A DNA stretch of 11,796 bases from Thermoleophilia bacterium. GTDB taxonomy: Bacteria > Actinomycetota > Thermoleophilia > RBG-16-64-13. Location: assembly GCA_016929985.1 (NCBI GenBank), contig JAFGIH010000138.1:1-11796 (forward strand), written 5' to 3'. The notes beneath the pieces are model-generated. The model did no database searches. It saw nothing but the letters and a program-made list of their open reading frames with translations, and was not told the origin of the DNA. Positions 5,332 through 11,796 of this stretch are shown here, in pieces; positions within the stretch are counted from its first letter, which is position 1, and every line of letters begins with the position of its first letter. Both the position numbers and the translations under genes were made by a program.

Positions 5332-8079
5332 CTACCTACCCCCTAGATAGGCGCCACGGAGCCGCTCGTCGTTTCGCAGGTCACACGCAAGGCCGGTCAG
5401 CACCACCGAACCCGTCTGGATCACGGCCGCCCGGGTCGCGAGCGAAAGAGCCATCTCGGCATTCTGCTCGACCATCAACATCGTCAGCCCGTTCGCGTTC
5501 AGCCGGGCCAGAGCATCGAAGATCCGCTCCACGGCCATGGGGGCAAGACCCATCGAAGGCTCGTCCAGAAGCAGTAGACCGGGCTGGGCCATCAGACCGC
5601 GTCCGATCGCGAGCATCTGCTGCTCGCCCCCGGAAAGCGTCCGGGCCGGCTGCTTGCGCCGCTCGGCCAGGATGGGGAACAAGTCGTACACGTAGGCCAG
5701 ATCGGCCGCGTAGCCCTCCTGCCAGTCCCTCTTGCCCGACGCGCCCATGAACAGGTTGTCCTCCACAGAGAGAGTGGGAAACAGCTGACGCCCCTCGGGC
5801 ACCTGGCAGATACCGCGCCTGACGATCTTCTCCGGCGGCAGCGAGGTGATGTCTTGGCCTTGGTAGCTCACGGTGCCGCGTGTGGGCCGGAGGATGCCCG
5901 ACACCGTTCCAAGGAGCGTGGTCTTACCCGCGCCGTTCGCGCCCAGCACAGCCACCACCTCACCCTGGCCCACCGTCAACGAGACGCCATGCAGGGCCTG
6001 AATCGAGCCGTAGGCGGTCACGATGTCCTCCAGCACCAGTGCCTCCCGCGGTGCCGCGACCGGTGCCTCGCCCTCGGGAACGGTCCCCACCGTGGCCTCG
6101 GCCGCCTGCTCCCGACCCACGCCCAGGTAGGCTTCGATCACTGTCTCGTCCTGTCTGACCTCATCCGGCGTGCCCGAGGCTATCAGCCCGCCGTGATCGA
6201 GCACGTTCACGGCGTCGGAGATGCCCATCACCAGGCTGATGTCATGTTCCACCAGAAGAACGGTCACCCCGGCCGCCCGGATGGCCGCTATCTTGCCGAC
6301 CAAGTCGACCCTCTCGGAGGCGTTCATCCCGGCCGCCGGCTCATCGAGCAAGAGCAGACGGGGCTCCGAGGCCAGAGCCCGTGCGATCTCCACCAGACGC
6401 TGCTGCCCGTAGGGAAGGCTTGCGGCAGGCATCGACGCGCGCTCCGCCAGGCCTACGAGATCCAGGACCTCCAGCGCCCGGGCGCGGGAGCGCTTCTCCT
6501 CCGCCCTCTGGCGGGGCAGACCCAGGCAGCACGACCAGAAGCCGGAGCGTTCGTGTCGGTGGCGACCCACGAGTACGTTCTCGAGCACACTCATGTTGAC
6601 GAAGATGCGCAGATTCTGGAACGTCCGGGCCAGCCCCAGCCGCGCCACGGCGGCAGGACTGAGCTTCGCCAGATCGACGCCATCGAACCGTATGCAGCCT
6701 CCGGTCAGCCGCTGGTGCCGGCTGATGGCATTGAACAGGGTGGTCTTACCCGCGCCGTTCGGACCGATCAGTGCGGTGATGCTTCCCTCTCTCACCTCGA
6801 ACGACACCTCGTCCACCGCCTTGAGACCGCCGAATGCCACCGAGCTGTCCTCTATCTGCAGCAGCGGACGCCCCAGAGACACGGGCTGGGGCCCGCTGGA
6901 ACCGTCCCCGGGACGATCCTGGGGCGGAGCATCCTCCGGCCCATCGTCCGGGGGAGCGTCCACCGAAGCGCCCTGTGAGTCGCCCGCTGAACCTTCGGGC
7001 GGGATCGCCGAGGGTGCGGCCTCACCCCCGGCGACCTTCTTGAACAGCCGCTTCAACCACGTGCGCGAGGCGGGAAGCAGACCCAAGATCCCAGCCGGCA
7101 GGAAGAGCAGGAACAGGAGCATGATGAGGGAATACGCCACTCCGCTGTACTTCTGCAGCACCGTGAAGTAGTTGATGAGCCAGGTCATGAGAATGGCTCC
7201 GAGAACGCCGCCCCAGATGGTGGAGGTGCCGCCGATCAGGCCCATCACGATGGGTAGGATCGACGCCGTGAACATGAACGAATAGGGGCTCACCGAGCCG
7301 GTCATGAACGCGAACAGGCCGCCTGCGAAACCGCAGATCACCGCGCTCACCACGAACGCGAGCAGCTTCCAGTTGGCCGTGCGGATGCCCAGCGTGGAGG
7401 ACGCGATCTCACTCGTGGCCAGAGCGCGCAACGATCGGCCGAACCTGTACCTGAGGCCCCGTTCGACCAAGAGCAGGATGATGAGCGCCGGTATCCAGAC
7501 CACGTAGTACTGGCGCAGGAAGCTCCCCACCTTGAATCCGAAGATGCTGAGCAGGGGGACACCGGCAAAGCCGTTGATCCCTCCGGTCAGATCCTGCAGC
7601 TGAATGACGAGCACGATGAATATCTGTCCGAGACCGATGGTGGCGAGGGCCAGATAGAACAACCGCAGTCTGAGCACCGGCCGCCCCACGATGAGCGCGA
7701 TGATGCCTGGGACGATGGCGCCGATGAACAAGGCCGCCAACGTGGGGACACCGAGCTTGATCGAGAGCAGGCCGGCGACGTAGGCTCCCATCCCATAGAA
7801 GGCGGAATGGCCGAACGATAGCTGGCCGGCCTGACCCAGGATGATCCCCACGGCCACGGTGAGCATCGCGAACAGGCCAGCTGTGGTCATGACACTCAAG
7901 GCATAGAGGTTCTTGAAGGCGATGGGCCAGACCATGAGGACGACGATGACAAGCGCCTTGGCGATCCTGGGATACCAGGCTGCGTCGACACTCGCCCAGC
8001 GCCGGCCCGAGCCGGACACCGCCTCTGCCGTCCCCGGCTCAATGGTCGCCACCCGCCTCGCTCTGAGCGGAGACCTCAT
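5332..8079 (-). CDS. livMGF: LivM-LivG-LivF triple fusion: permease plus two ATPases of a branched-chain amino acid-type ABC importer
   Basis: A single 915-residue frame carries three proteins that are usually separate. Residues about 37-335 are LivM, a multi-helix permease with the hallmark GQAGQLSFGHSAFYGMGAYV, ALATIGLGQ, and GGTSTIWGGVLGA. A Pro/Asp/Gly-rich hydrophilic linker spans about 350-405. Residues 406-655 are LivG: Walker A GPNGAGKTT (439-447), GLARTFQNLRIF, signature LPYGQQ (555-560), Walker B LLLLDEP (575-581) and H612. After a linker at about 656-680, residues 681-915 are LivF: GANGAGKTT (713-721), VPEGRQLFPTLSVEDNL, LSGGEQQ (815-821), LLLLDEP (835-841) and VEQN in place of the H-loop, as usual for LivF. 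No stop codon or frame change separates the parts. The ATG overlaps the LivH stop as ATGA, with GGAGG seven bases upstream. A longer frame to 8529 is antisense-like sequence over livH in another frame and is excluded. Symbol given by domain content. Confidence 0.93.
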   Translation of the reverse strand: MRSPLRARRVATIEPGTAEAVSGSGRRWASVDAAWYPRIAKALVIVVLMVWPIAFKNLYALSVMTTAGLFAMLTVAVGIILGQAGQLSFGHSAFYGMGAYVAGLLSIKLGVPTLAALFIGAIVPGIIALIVGRPVLRLRLFYLALATIGLGQIFIVLVIQLQDLTGGINGFAGVPLLSIFGFKVGSFLRQYYVVWIPALIILLLVERGLRYRFGRSLRALATSEIASSTLGIRTANWKLLAFVVSAVICGFAGGLFAFMTGSVSPYSFMFTASILPIVMGLIGGTSTIWGGVLGAILMTWLINYFTVLQKYSGVAYSLIMLLFLLFLPAGILGLLPASRTWLKRLFKKVAGGEAAPSAIPPEGSAGDSQGASVDAPPDDGPEDAPPQDRPGDGSSGPQPVSLGRPLLQIEDSSVAFGGLKAVDEVSFEVREGSITALIGPNGAGKTTLFNAISRHQRLTGGCIRFDGVDLAKLSPAAVARLGLARTFQNLRIFVNMSVLENVLVGRHRHERSGFWSCCLGLPRQRAEEKRSRARALEVLDLVGLAERASMPAASLPYGQQRLVEIARALASEPRLLLLDEPAAGMNASERVDLVGKIAAIRAAGVTVLLVEHDISLVMGISDAVNVLDHGGLIASGTPDEVRQDETVIEAYLGVGREQAAEATVGTVPEGEAPVAAPREALVLEDIVTAYGSIQALHGVSLTVGQGEVVAVLGANGAGKTTLLGTVSGILRPTRGTVSYQGQDITSLPPEKIVRRGICQVPEGRQLFPTLSVEDNLFMGASGKRDWQEGYAADLAYVYDLFPILAERRKQPARTLSGGEQQMLAIGRGLMAQPGLLLLDEPSMGLAPMAVERIFDALARLNANGLTMLMVEQNAEMALSLATRAAVIQTGSVVLTGLACDLRNDERLRGAYLGGR

Positions 8080-8963
8080 GCCTCGCCCTCCGCCATGGTC
8101 GTGCCCAAGATCCCCTGTGGCCGGAAGTACAGGATGAGTATCAACAGAGCGAAGGCGATGGCGTCCTGGTAGCCAGCAGGCATGAAACCGGTGCTCAGTG
8201 ACTGGATGATACCCAGCGCCAGTCCGCCGATGACCGCGCCTCCACTGGAACCCCACCCTCCGAGGATGGCGCCTACGAAGCCGTTGAGTCCCCAAACGCC
8301 GCCCACGGTGTAGGTGACGGGCACCAGCGACCCTATGGCGAGACCGCCCACCGCCGCCACCGCGGCCGAGATGGCGAACGCGAGCATGATCATCCTGTTG
8401 GTGGAGATGCCGGACATGCGCGCAGCGTTGGGATTGGTGGCGGTGGCCGTCATCTGCTTGCCCACCCGGGTACGTGAGCTGAGGATGTAGAGACCCACGA
8501 AGATCGCCAGCATCAGTCCGATGACCCACAGGTCTTGCGGAGCTATGGCCACCCCATCAGGGCCCCCGATCCACAGGAGCTTGTCACCCGTGAACGTGGG
8601 TATGCTCTTGGGATATCCGCCCCACTTGATGAGCGCGACACTCTCCACGAGGATGCTCAACCCCACCGTAGCCAGGATCATGTTGACGAAGGACGTCCGC
8701 ATGATGGGCTTCAGTACGACCACGTACATCACCAAGGCCATGGCTACTACCGCGAGGATGCTGAGGATGATGCCGGCCCAGTAAGGGAGGCCGCACTCGT
8801 TCAAGAACGAGAAGGCGAAAAATGCGCCCACCATGACGAAGCTGCCCTGCGCCATGTTCACGATGTGCGAGGTGCGATAGATGGTGACGTAGCCCAGCCC
8901 GATCAGGGCGTAGATCGACCCCATCGTGATACCGGTGACGATGAGCTGGAACCAATGCGCCAT
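8076..8963 (-). CDS. livH: Branched-chain amino acid-type ABC transporter permease LivH
   Basis: This 295-residue integral membrane protein is the first permease of the importer. It has the LivH start ITMGSIYALIGLGYVTIYRTSHIVNMAQGSF-like pattern (residues about 12-43). The cytoplasmic ATPase-contact loop is GKQMTATATNPNAARMSGI (168-186), corresponding to the family pattern GxxMRAxAxxxxxAxLxGI. It continues with GLNGFVGAILGGWGSSGGAVIGG (about 225-247) and ends YFRPQGILG. About eight hydrophobic segments are apparent. The ATG at 8963 is chosen because it begins the first helix and has GAGGGAG upstream; an extension to 9011 is hydrophilic. It lies 97 bases after tetR and overlaps the LivMGF fusion by four bases (ATGA), so the two permeases are probably translationally coupled. 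No clear independent promoter is seen in the 97-base gap, which suggests cotranscription with tetR. Confidence 0.95.
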   Translation of the reverse strand: MAHWFQLIVTGITMGSIYALIGLGYVTIYRTSHIVNMAQGSFVMVGAFFAFSFLNECGLPYWAGIILSILAVVAMALVMYVVVLKPIMRTSFVNMILATVGLSILVESVALIKWGGYPKSIPTFTGDKLLWIGGPDGVAIAPQDLWVIGLMLAIFVGLYILSSRTRVGKQMTATATNPNAARMSGISTNRMIMLAFAISAAVAAVGGLAIGSLVPVTYTVGGVWGLNGFVGAILGGWGSSGGAVIGGLALGIIQSLSTGFMPAGYQDAIAFALLILILYFRPQGILGTTMAEGEA

Positions 8964-9060
8964 CCACTCACTCCCTCGACCGTCTTCTCCACGGCCGGGC
9001 GGCACGCCCACGCGCTCCGGCCGGCCCGTCGCCTCCAGCGGCTGCCCTCAGTATGGCGAG

Positions 9061-9777
9061 CTACCCCGGTGCTGCTCCACGATCACGTCTCCACTCGCCG
9101 ACGACCGCCCCTTGGTAGAGAAGCAGCCGCATCGCCGTCACGGCCTCGTCTATGGTCAGGCGGGGACGGTCGAGTCCAGGCTCCCGCCTGGCCCCATACC
9201 ATCCGCCTTGCACACCGTTGGTCATCGCCATGAACACGTGGGCCAGCGCGGCGCCGCTGAGGCCCATCTGTGAGAAGACAGGCTGTTGCGCCACCACTGC
9301 CTCGCAGAGCTCGTTGACGCGCGTCAGATACCGGCGGTATTCCTGCCTCGCCGTGGTGTCGGCTTCACTGTCGGAGTCGTCGGCCTTGCTTGGTCCGGCC
9401 GTCTCTTGGAACCCGAAGGTGATGAGCATGAACTGCATCATGGGTTCGTCGGCTTCGTAGTCTTCGAGCACCGAGCGCATCAGCGCGATCAGGAGGTGCC
9501 GGGGGTCGGGGTCCTGCGCGGCGGCGGCTTCCAGAGCCTGCTCCGCGCGGCTGTTGACCTGCGCCCAACACGAGGCGAAGACGGCCTGGAGTAGGTGGAG
9601 TTTGCCCCGGTAGAACCTGAGAACGCCGCTCTCACTCGTGCCGGCCCGTTTCGCGATCACCCGGAGCGAGCTCCTGTGATAGCCGCACTCAAAGAAGACC
9701 TGTTTGGCCGCCTCGAGCACCCTTTGGGGCACATCGGATCTGTTCTCACCCGCCATCACACGCCGCCTTGTCCGCAT
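9061..9777 (-). CDS. TetR/AcrR family transcriptional regulator
   Basis: The 238-residue protein has a canonical N-terminal TetR helix-turn-helix at about 17-68. Helix 1 is QRVLEAAKQVFFECGYHRSSL, then VIAKRAGTSESGVLRFYRGK forms the recognition region and HLLQAVF the following helix. The rest is a variable helical ligand-binding and dimerisation domain with an acidic DSDSEAD loop. The ATG at 9777 has GAGGA about nine bases upstream; an internal ATG at 9756 is a possible alternative. A strong promoter lies upstream with a perfect palindrome downstream of its expected start point, so autorepression is likely. The gene heads the run tetR-livH-livMGF-binding protein-SnoaL-bicupin-AKR. Effectors of TetR proteins beside CoA or aromatic catabolic genes are often acyl-CoA esters or the substrate; here the effector is unknown. 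Confidence 0.92.
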   Translation of the reverse strand: MRTRRRVMAGENRSDVPQRVLEAAKQVFFECGYHRSSLRVIAKRAGTSESGVLRFYRGKLHLLQAVFASCWAQVNSRAEQALEAAAAQDPDPRHLLIALMRSVLEDYEADEPMMQFMLITFGFQETAGPSKADDSDSEADTTARQEYRRYLTRVNELCEAVVAQQPVFSQMGLSGAALAHVFMAMTNGVQGGWYGARREPGLDRPRLTIDEAVTAMRLLLYQGAVVGEWRRDRGAAPG

Positions 9778-9809
9778 GCTACCGGGTCCTCAGCCACCCG
9801 GCCGGTTCT

Positions 9810-9828
9810 GGTAGTAGCTGCTACTACC
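9810..9828. promoter_or_regulatory. Candidate TetR operator: perfect 9+1+9 palindrome
   Basis: GGTAGTAGCTGCTACTACC is a perfect inverted repeat with 9-base arms around one central T. Its symmetry and length are typical for a TetR-family dimer site. It lies 32 bases upstream of the tetR ATG and just downstream of the predicted transcription start (about 9835), where a bound repressor would block elongation or initiation. Flanking GGCCGG (9800-9805) and CCGGCC (9828-9833) are a looser second pair. The palindrome is seen directly; TetR binding is inferred. Confidence 0.65.
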
Positions 9829-9841
9829 CGGCCATGGCCGC

Positions 9842-9871
9842 ACCATAGCAGAGGCACGCTCCGCTTGTCAA
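9842..9871 (-). promoter_or_regulatory. Predicted strong sigma70-type promoter of the tetR-liv operon
   Basis: On the minus strand a consensus -35 TTGACA (9871-9866) and a good -10 TATGGT (9847-9842) are separated by 18 bases. The start point would be near 9835, giving a leader of about 58 bases that includes the palindrome at 9810-9828. An (ATCG)3 stretch at 9871-9882 lies immediately upstream of the -35. This is the best promoter in the window and the only one found ahead of the liv genes. Confidence 0.7.
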
Positions 9872-9940
9872 TCGATCGATCGCCGGCCTGAAGGACGGCG
9901 TGCAGGGCGGCGCGAAGAACGACGTGGAAGGCGATCCGGC

Positions 9941-9965
9941 CGGGGCGGCGCTACGCGCCGCCCCG
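9941..9965 (-). terminator. GC-rich hairpin spanning the stop codon of the dehydratase-family gene (terminator-like, no U-tract)
   Basis: CGGGGCGGCGC (9941-9951) and GCGCCGCCCCG (9955-9965) are perfect 11-base reverse complements around a TAC loop. The TAG stop codon lies at the loop (9951-9953). The position between the dehydratase gene and the tetR promoter suits transcription termination or 3' end protection. The minus strand after the stem reads GCCGGATCGCC with no T-run, so it is not a classical intrinsic terminator. Confidence 0.5.
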
Positions 9966-11354
9966 CCCGGTCTCCATCATCTCCTTGAACGTTTCGAGCA
10001 TCGTCTTGTACTGCTCGTGGTTGTAGACGCGGGGGTCGAAGTTCTCCCACTCGAAGGTAAGAGCCGGTATGCCGAGCTCCTTCGAGATGACGTCCTTGAT
10101 GATGAAGGCATCCCCCACGCCGTATCTGCATCCAACGTGGTAGTGGTTGAGCACGCCGTCCACCTTCAGGCGTCTGCACATCTCTGGGATGATCCTCGAC
10201 CTGCCGCCCAGATGGTTTGCCGGCGAGCCGTGCAGATGTTGCACCAGCACGTGGTAGGGATCGGAGGGGTCCACCACCGCGGAGCCGGCGCCGTCCGGCT
10301 CCGACGAACCCTGAAAGTCGGAGGCCACGATGGCGATGCCCATCTGTTCCGCCAGATGCTCCAGCCGCGGATCGCACTGATGGCACGGCAGCACCGACAG
10401 CACCCGGGGCGCCCCTTGGGGGGTCGCCCCCACCCCCTGCCTGGTCCTCTCCAGGAGCTCCTCGTACAGGATCTCGAGCGCGTCCACCGCCTCGGCGAGT
10501 CCTTCCCTGCCGAACGGGATCCCGCCCAGACCCGAGAGCAGGTTCAGATGGGTGGAACCCAGAGGCACCGGATCGCTGGCGGCTATGAGGTCGTTGACCG
10601 TGCCGATGGCCCGCCCCAACCTCGCGTGCGCTTCGATGGCCTCCCACAGCATGTCGTCGGTGATCTCGAAGCCGGTCTCCTCCAGTATCCGTTCGCCCAC
10701 CCTACGCATGCTCGTGGCGGCGAAAGTGGTGGCGCGGCTGATGTCCGGATACTCCCACAACTCCCGGTCCTGGCACGCGTCGATGTAGCAGGCGGGGATC
10801 CCCCACAGCTCCTCGATGAGCTCGTTCGCCTTGGGGCTCGCCTCACAGCTGAACCCCGAGGTGACGGTGAGGTCCGGTCTGGGGAGCCACCCCAGCGTGA
10901 GGAGCCCCACTCTGGTCTTGACCATCCCACAGTGCGAGACCACGCCGCCTCGCAACCACTGGCGCTCGGCGGCTTCGAACACCTGGCCGAAACGGTCGAA
11001 CACGCTGCCCAGCACGATGAGAAAGGTGAAATTGGGATTCATCAACCCCACGGTGCCACCGTGGTCCACAATCGCCGATCCCAGGACCTCCATCCCCGGA
11101 GCCATGCAACTGTGGACGATCTTCTCCCGGCCTTCGTCCCGCAACAGCGTCACGTCCACCAGATCTTTGAGAAACACTCCCATGATCTTGCGAACACCCA
11201 GCAACTCCATGCCGAAGTAGGTGTCGAGCCGCGATCTACCCCGCTCAAGGTCTTGCCCGCTGATCCCCAGCTTCGCGAAAGCCTTCTCCACGCGCGGCAG
11301 TTGCTCTGCGCTCGCACGTTCGTCAAAACCACACAGCTCAAGAAACTCACGCAT
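9951..11354 (-). CDS. 2-hydroxyacyl-CoA dehydratase / benzoyl-CoA reductase family subunit (HgdB/BcrC-like)
   Basis: The 467-residue protein belongs to the HGD-D family, iron-sulfur subunits of radical (R)-2-hydroxyacyl-CoA dehydratases and class I benzoyl-CoA reductases. The N-terminal half has HSCMAPGMEVLGSAIVDHGG (81-100), the family's CxxPxELxxAxG-like segment. It also has SHCGMVKTRVG with C142 and SGFSCEASPKANELIEELWG with C170. The C-terminal half has CHQCDPRLEHLAEQMGI (324-340), HVGCRYGVGDAFIIKD with C409, and GIPALTFEWENFDPR (428-442), the typical ending of these subunits. C142, C170 and C409 are the likely cluster ligands. The ATG has GGGAGG eight bases upstream and overlaps the preceding subunit gene by eight bases, indicating a coupled two-subunit enzyme. 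The ATP-dependent activator expected for this family is not in the window. The substrate is unknown; the enzyme is oxygen-sensitive by family, so the host is probably anaerobic. The protein is somewhat long for a beta subunit. Confidence 0.88.
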   Translation of the reverse strand: MREFLELCGFDERASAEQLPRVEKAFAKLGISGQDLERGRSRLDTYFGMELLGVRKIMGVFLKDLVDVTLLRDEGREKIVHSCMAPGMEVLGSAIVDHGGTVGLMNPNFTFLIVLGSVFDRFGQVFEAAERQWLRGGVVSHCGMVKTRVGLLTLGWLPRPDLTVTSGFSCEASPKANELIEELWGIPACYIDACQDRELWEYPDISRATTFAATSMRRVGERILEETGFEITDDMLWEAIEAHARLGRAIGTVNDLIAASDPVPLGSTHLNLLSGLGGIPFGREGLAEAVDALEILYEELLERTRQGVGATPQGAPRVLSVLPCHQCDPRLEHLAEQMGIAIVASDFQGSSEPDGAGSAVVDPSDPYHVLVQHLHGSPANHLGGRSRIIPEMCRRLKVDGVLNHYHVGCRYGVGDAFIIKDVISKELGIPALTFEWENFDPRVYNHEQYKTMLETFKEMMETGRGGA

Positions 11355-11796
11355 CGAGGAGCCCTCCCGTCATGGTCTCGACGAAGGCGTCCAGCCTGGT
11401 CCTCAGTGGTCCCGTGTCCAAGCCGTGGTAGTTGGATTCCACGATCAGCATGGGGATGCCCCGCTCGGCCAGTTCCTTCTGAAAGAAGTAGCTCTCCTGG
11501 TCATAGAACTCACAGCACTGGAGTTCGTACCAGAGTACGCCGGCCACGTCGAAGTCGCGGATGAGGTCGAGCGCGTACTCCAGTCGCCTGCGCGACGACC
11601 CTCTCATGAATGCCGCCGGCCTCCTGTTCAGGAGATACGCTCGAGCGAGGGAGTCCAGAGGATCGCGCATCGCCGGCCCAGCCGTCCCGGCGGCTCGGGG
11701 AGGCCCTGCCGCCCCGGCGGTCCCAGGATCTCCGGCCGGGCCGGGTTCGCCGCCGTCCAGCGGGCCGACCCGGTGCCGGTAGTCCCTGATGCCTTC
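11347..11796 (-). CDS. C-terminal fragment of a second 2-hydroxyacyl-CoA dehydratase family subunit (partial, runs off right edge)
   Basis: The frame is open from the window edge for 149 residues to TGA at 11349-11347. The end is typical of the family: RLEYALDLIRDFDVAGVLWYELQCCEF, FFQKELAERGIPMLIVESNY and GPLRTRLDAFVETM, corresponding to the C-terminal Cys-bearing strand, GIPxLxxExDY and the TRxxAFxE helix. The internal ATG at 11670 has no ribosome site, and the family fold needs upstream sequence, so I treat the gene as continuing past 11796. The visible N-terminal part (EGIRDYRHRV) is followed by a Gly/Pro/Ala-rich stretch of about 30 residues before family-like sequence resumes at RDPLDSLARAYLL. 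This is an unusual insert or a divergent loop. It partners the downstream subunit by an 8-base gene overlap. Confidence 0.82.
   Translation of the reverse strand, partial: EGIRDYRHRVGPLDGGEPGPAGDPGTAGAAGPPRAAGTAGPAMRDPLDSLARAYLLNRRPAAFMRGSSRRRLEYALDLIRDFDVAGVLWYELQCCEFYDQESYFFQKELAERGIPMLIVESNYHGLDTGPLRTRLDAFVETMTGGLLDA

Noticed and set aside
3422..5350. Long plus-strand open frame (642 codons) opposite the SnoaL-like and substrate-binding protein genes, and similar plus-strand frames at 22-1416, 5854-6978 and 9900-11564
   Set aside because: These are antisense shadows common in GC-rich DNA. Their products are rich in Arg, His and Gly with no recognisable domain, and the opposite strand encodes clear protein families.
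8080..8529. N-terminal 150-codon extension of the LivMGF frame
   Set aside because: It lies in another frame over the livH gene, is His/Arg/Gly-rich, and the ATG at 8079 has a ribosome site and the ATGA overlap with livH.
8743..8751. GCTACTACC, identical to one arm of the proposed TetR operator, inside livH
   Set aside because: A single 9-base half-site with no matching second arm, in coding sequence; chance occurrence is likely.
8964..9060. Possible promoter CATACT (minus strand, just after the tetR stop) for livH
   Set aside because: No acceptable -35 element at 16-19 bases; livH is better explained by cotranscription with tetR.
9876..9883. TCGATCGC shared between the tetR promoter and the ABC-2 promoter (1003-1010)
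   Set aside because: Its position relative to the -35 elements differs (upstream in one, in the spacer in the other), and the 8-mer is a simple repeat-like sequence, so a shared regulator is not supported.
9868..10647. Minus-strand 259-codon open frame overlapping the dehydratase-family gene
   Set aside because: Low-complexity Arg/Gly/Pro product in a shifted frame relative to a clear HGD-D family gene; no domain seen.
11347..11670. A stand-alone 107-residue gene starting at ATG 11670
   Set aside because: The frame stays open to the window edge, no ribosome site precedes this ATG, and the domain is only the C-terminal end of a larger family fold.
1..11796. tRNA or rRNA genes, CRISPR arrays, transposases, attachment sites
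   Set aside because: I saw no cloverleaf-like segment, regularly spaced repeat array, transposase-like product or terminal inverted repeats on either strand.

Overview
The window is a G+C-rich stretch in which every supportable gene lies on the minus strand. I read it as anaerobic bacterial chromosome. Evidence for anaerobic metabolism is a pair of 2-hydroxyacyl-CoA dehydratase / benzoyl-CoA reductase family subunits and a bis-[4Fe-4S] aldo/keto-reductase-like protein. The frequent GTG starts and the lipoprotein substrate-binding protein with a Thr/Ala linker fit a high-G+C lineage such as an uncultured anaerobic actinobacterium. Taxonomy cannot be fixed from this sequence alone; other high-G+C anaerobes are possible.

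Layout in transcription order (right to left). (1) 11796-9951: C-terminal part of one dehydratase-family subunit running off the right edge, overlapping by 8 nt a complete second subunit (467 aa). A strong GC hairpin sits on the stop codon of the second. (2) 9871-9810: a convincing sigma70-type promoter (TTGACA-18-TATGGT) followed by a perfect 9+1+9 palindrome, then a TetR-family regulator (9777-9061). (3) 8963-4025: a complete branched-chain-amino-acid-type (Liv/HAAT) ABC importer. It consists of LivH, then one 915-residue polypeptide fusing LivM, LivG and LivF, then a lipoprotein substrate-binding protein. (4) 3949-1130: three metabolic genes, namely an NTF2/SnoaL-like protein, a tandem double-cupin protein, and an aldo/keto-reductase-like protein with two C-terminal [4Fe-4S] motifs but without the usual catalytic Lys and His. 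(5) 951-1: a separate unit with its own promoter, encoding a NatA-like ABC-2 ATPase and, overlapping it by 17 nt, the first 20 codons of a gene that is probably its membrane permease.

Sections 2-4 look like one operon: same strand, short gaps, and only one good promoter, upstream of tetR. My working model is an autoregulated uptake-and-catabolism operon. The TetR protein would sense a small organic acid, CoA ester or amino-acid-like ligand; the Liv-type importer would bring the substrate in; the SnoaL-like, bicupin and Fe-S AKR-like proteins, possibly with the neighbouring dehydratase, would process it. The substrate is not identifiable from the sequence. No tRNA, rRNA, CRISPR array, insertion sequence or phage gene was seen. 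No gene-free stretch exceeds 300 bases; the longest are 952-1129 and 9778-9950, both described below.
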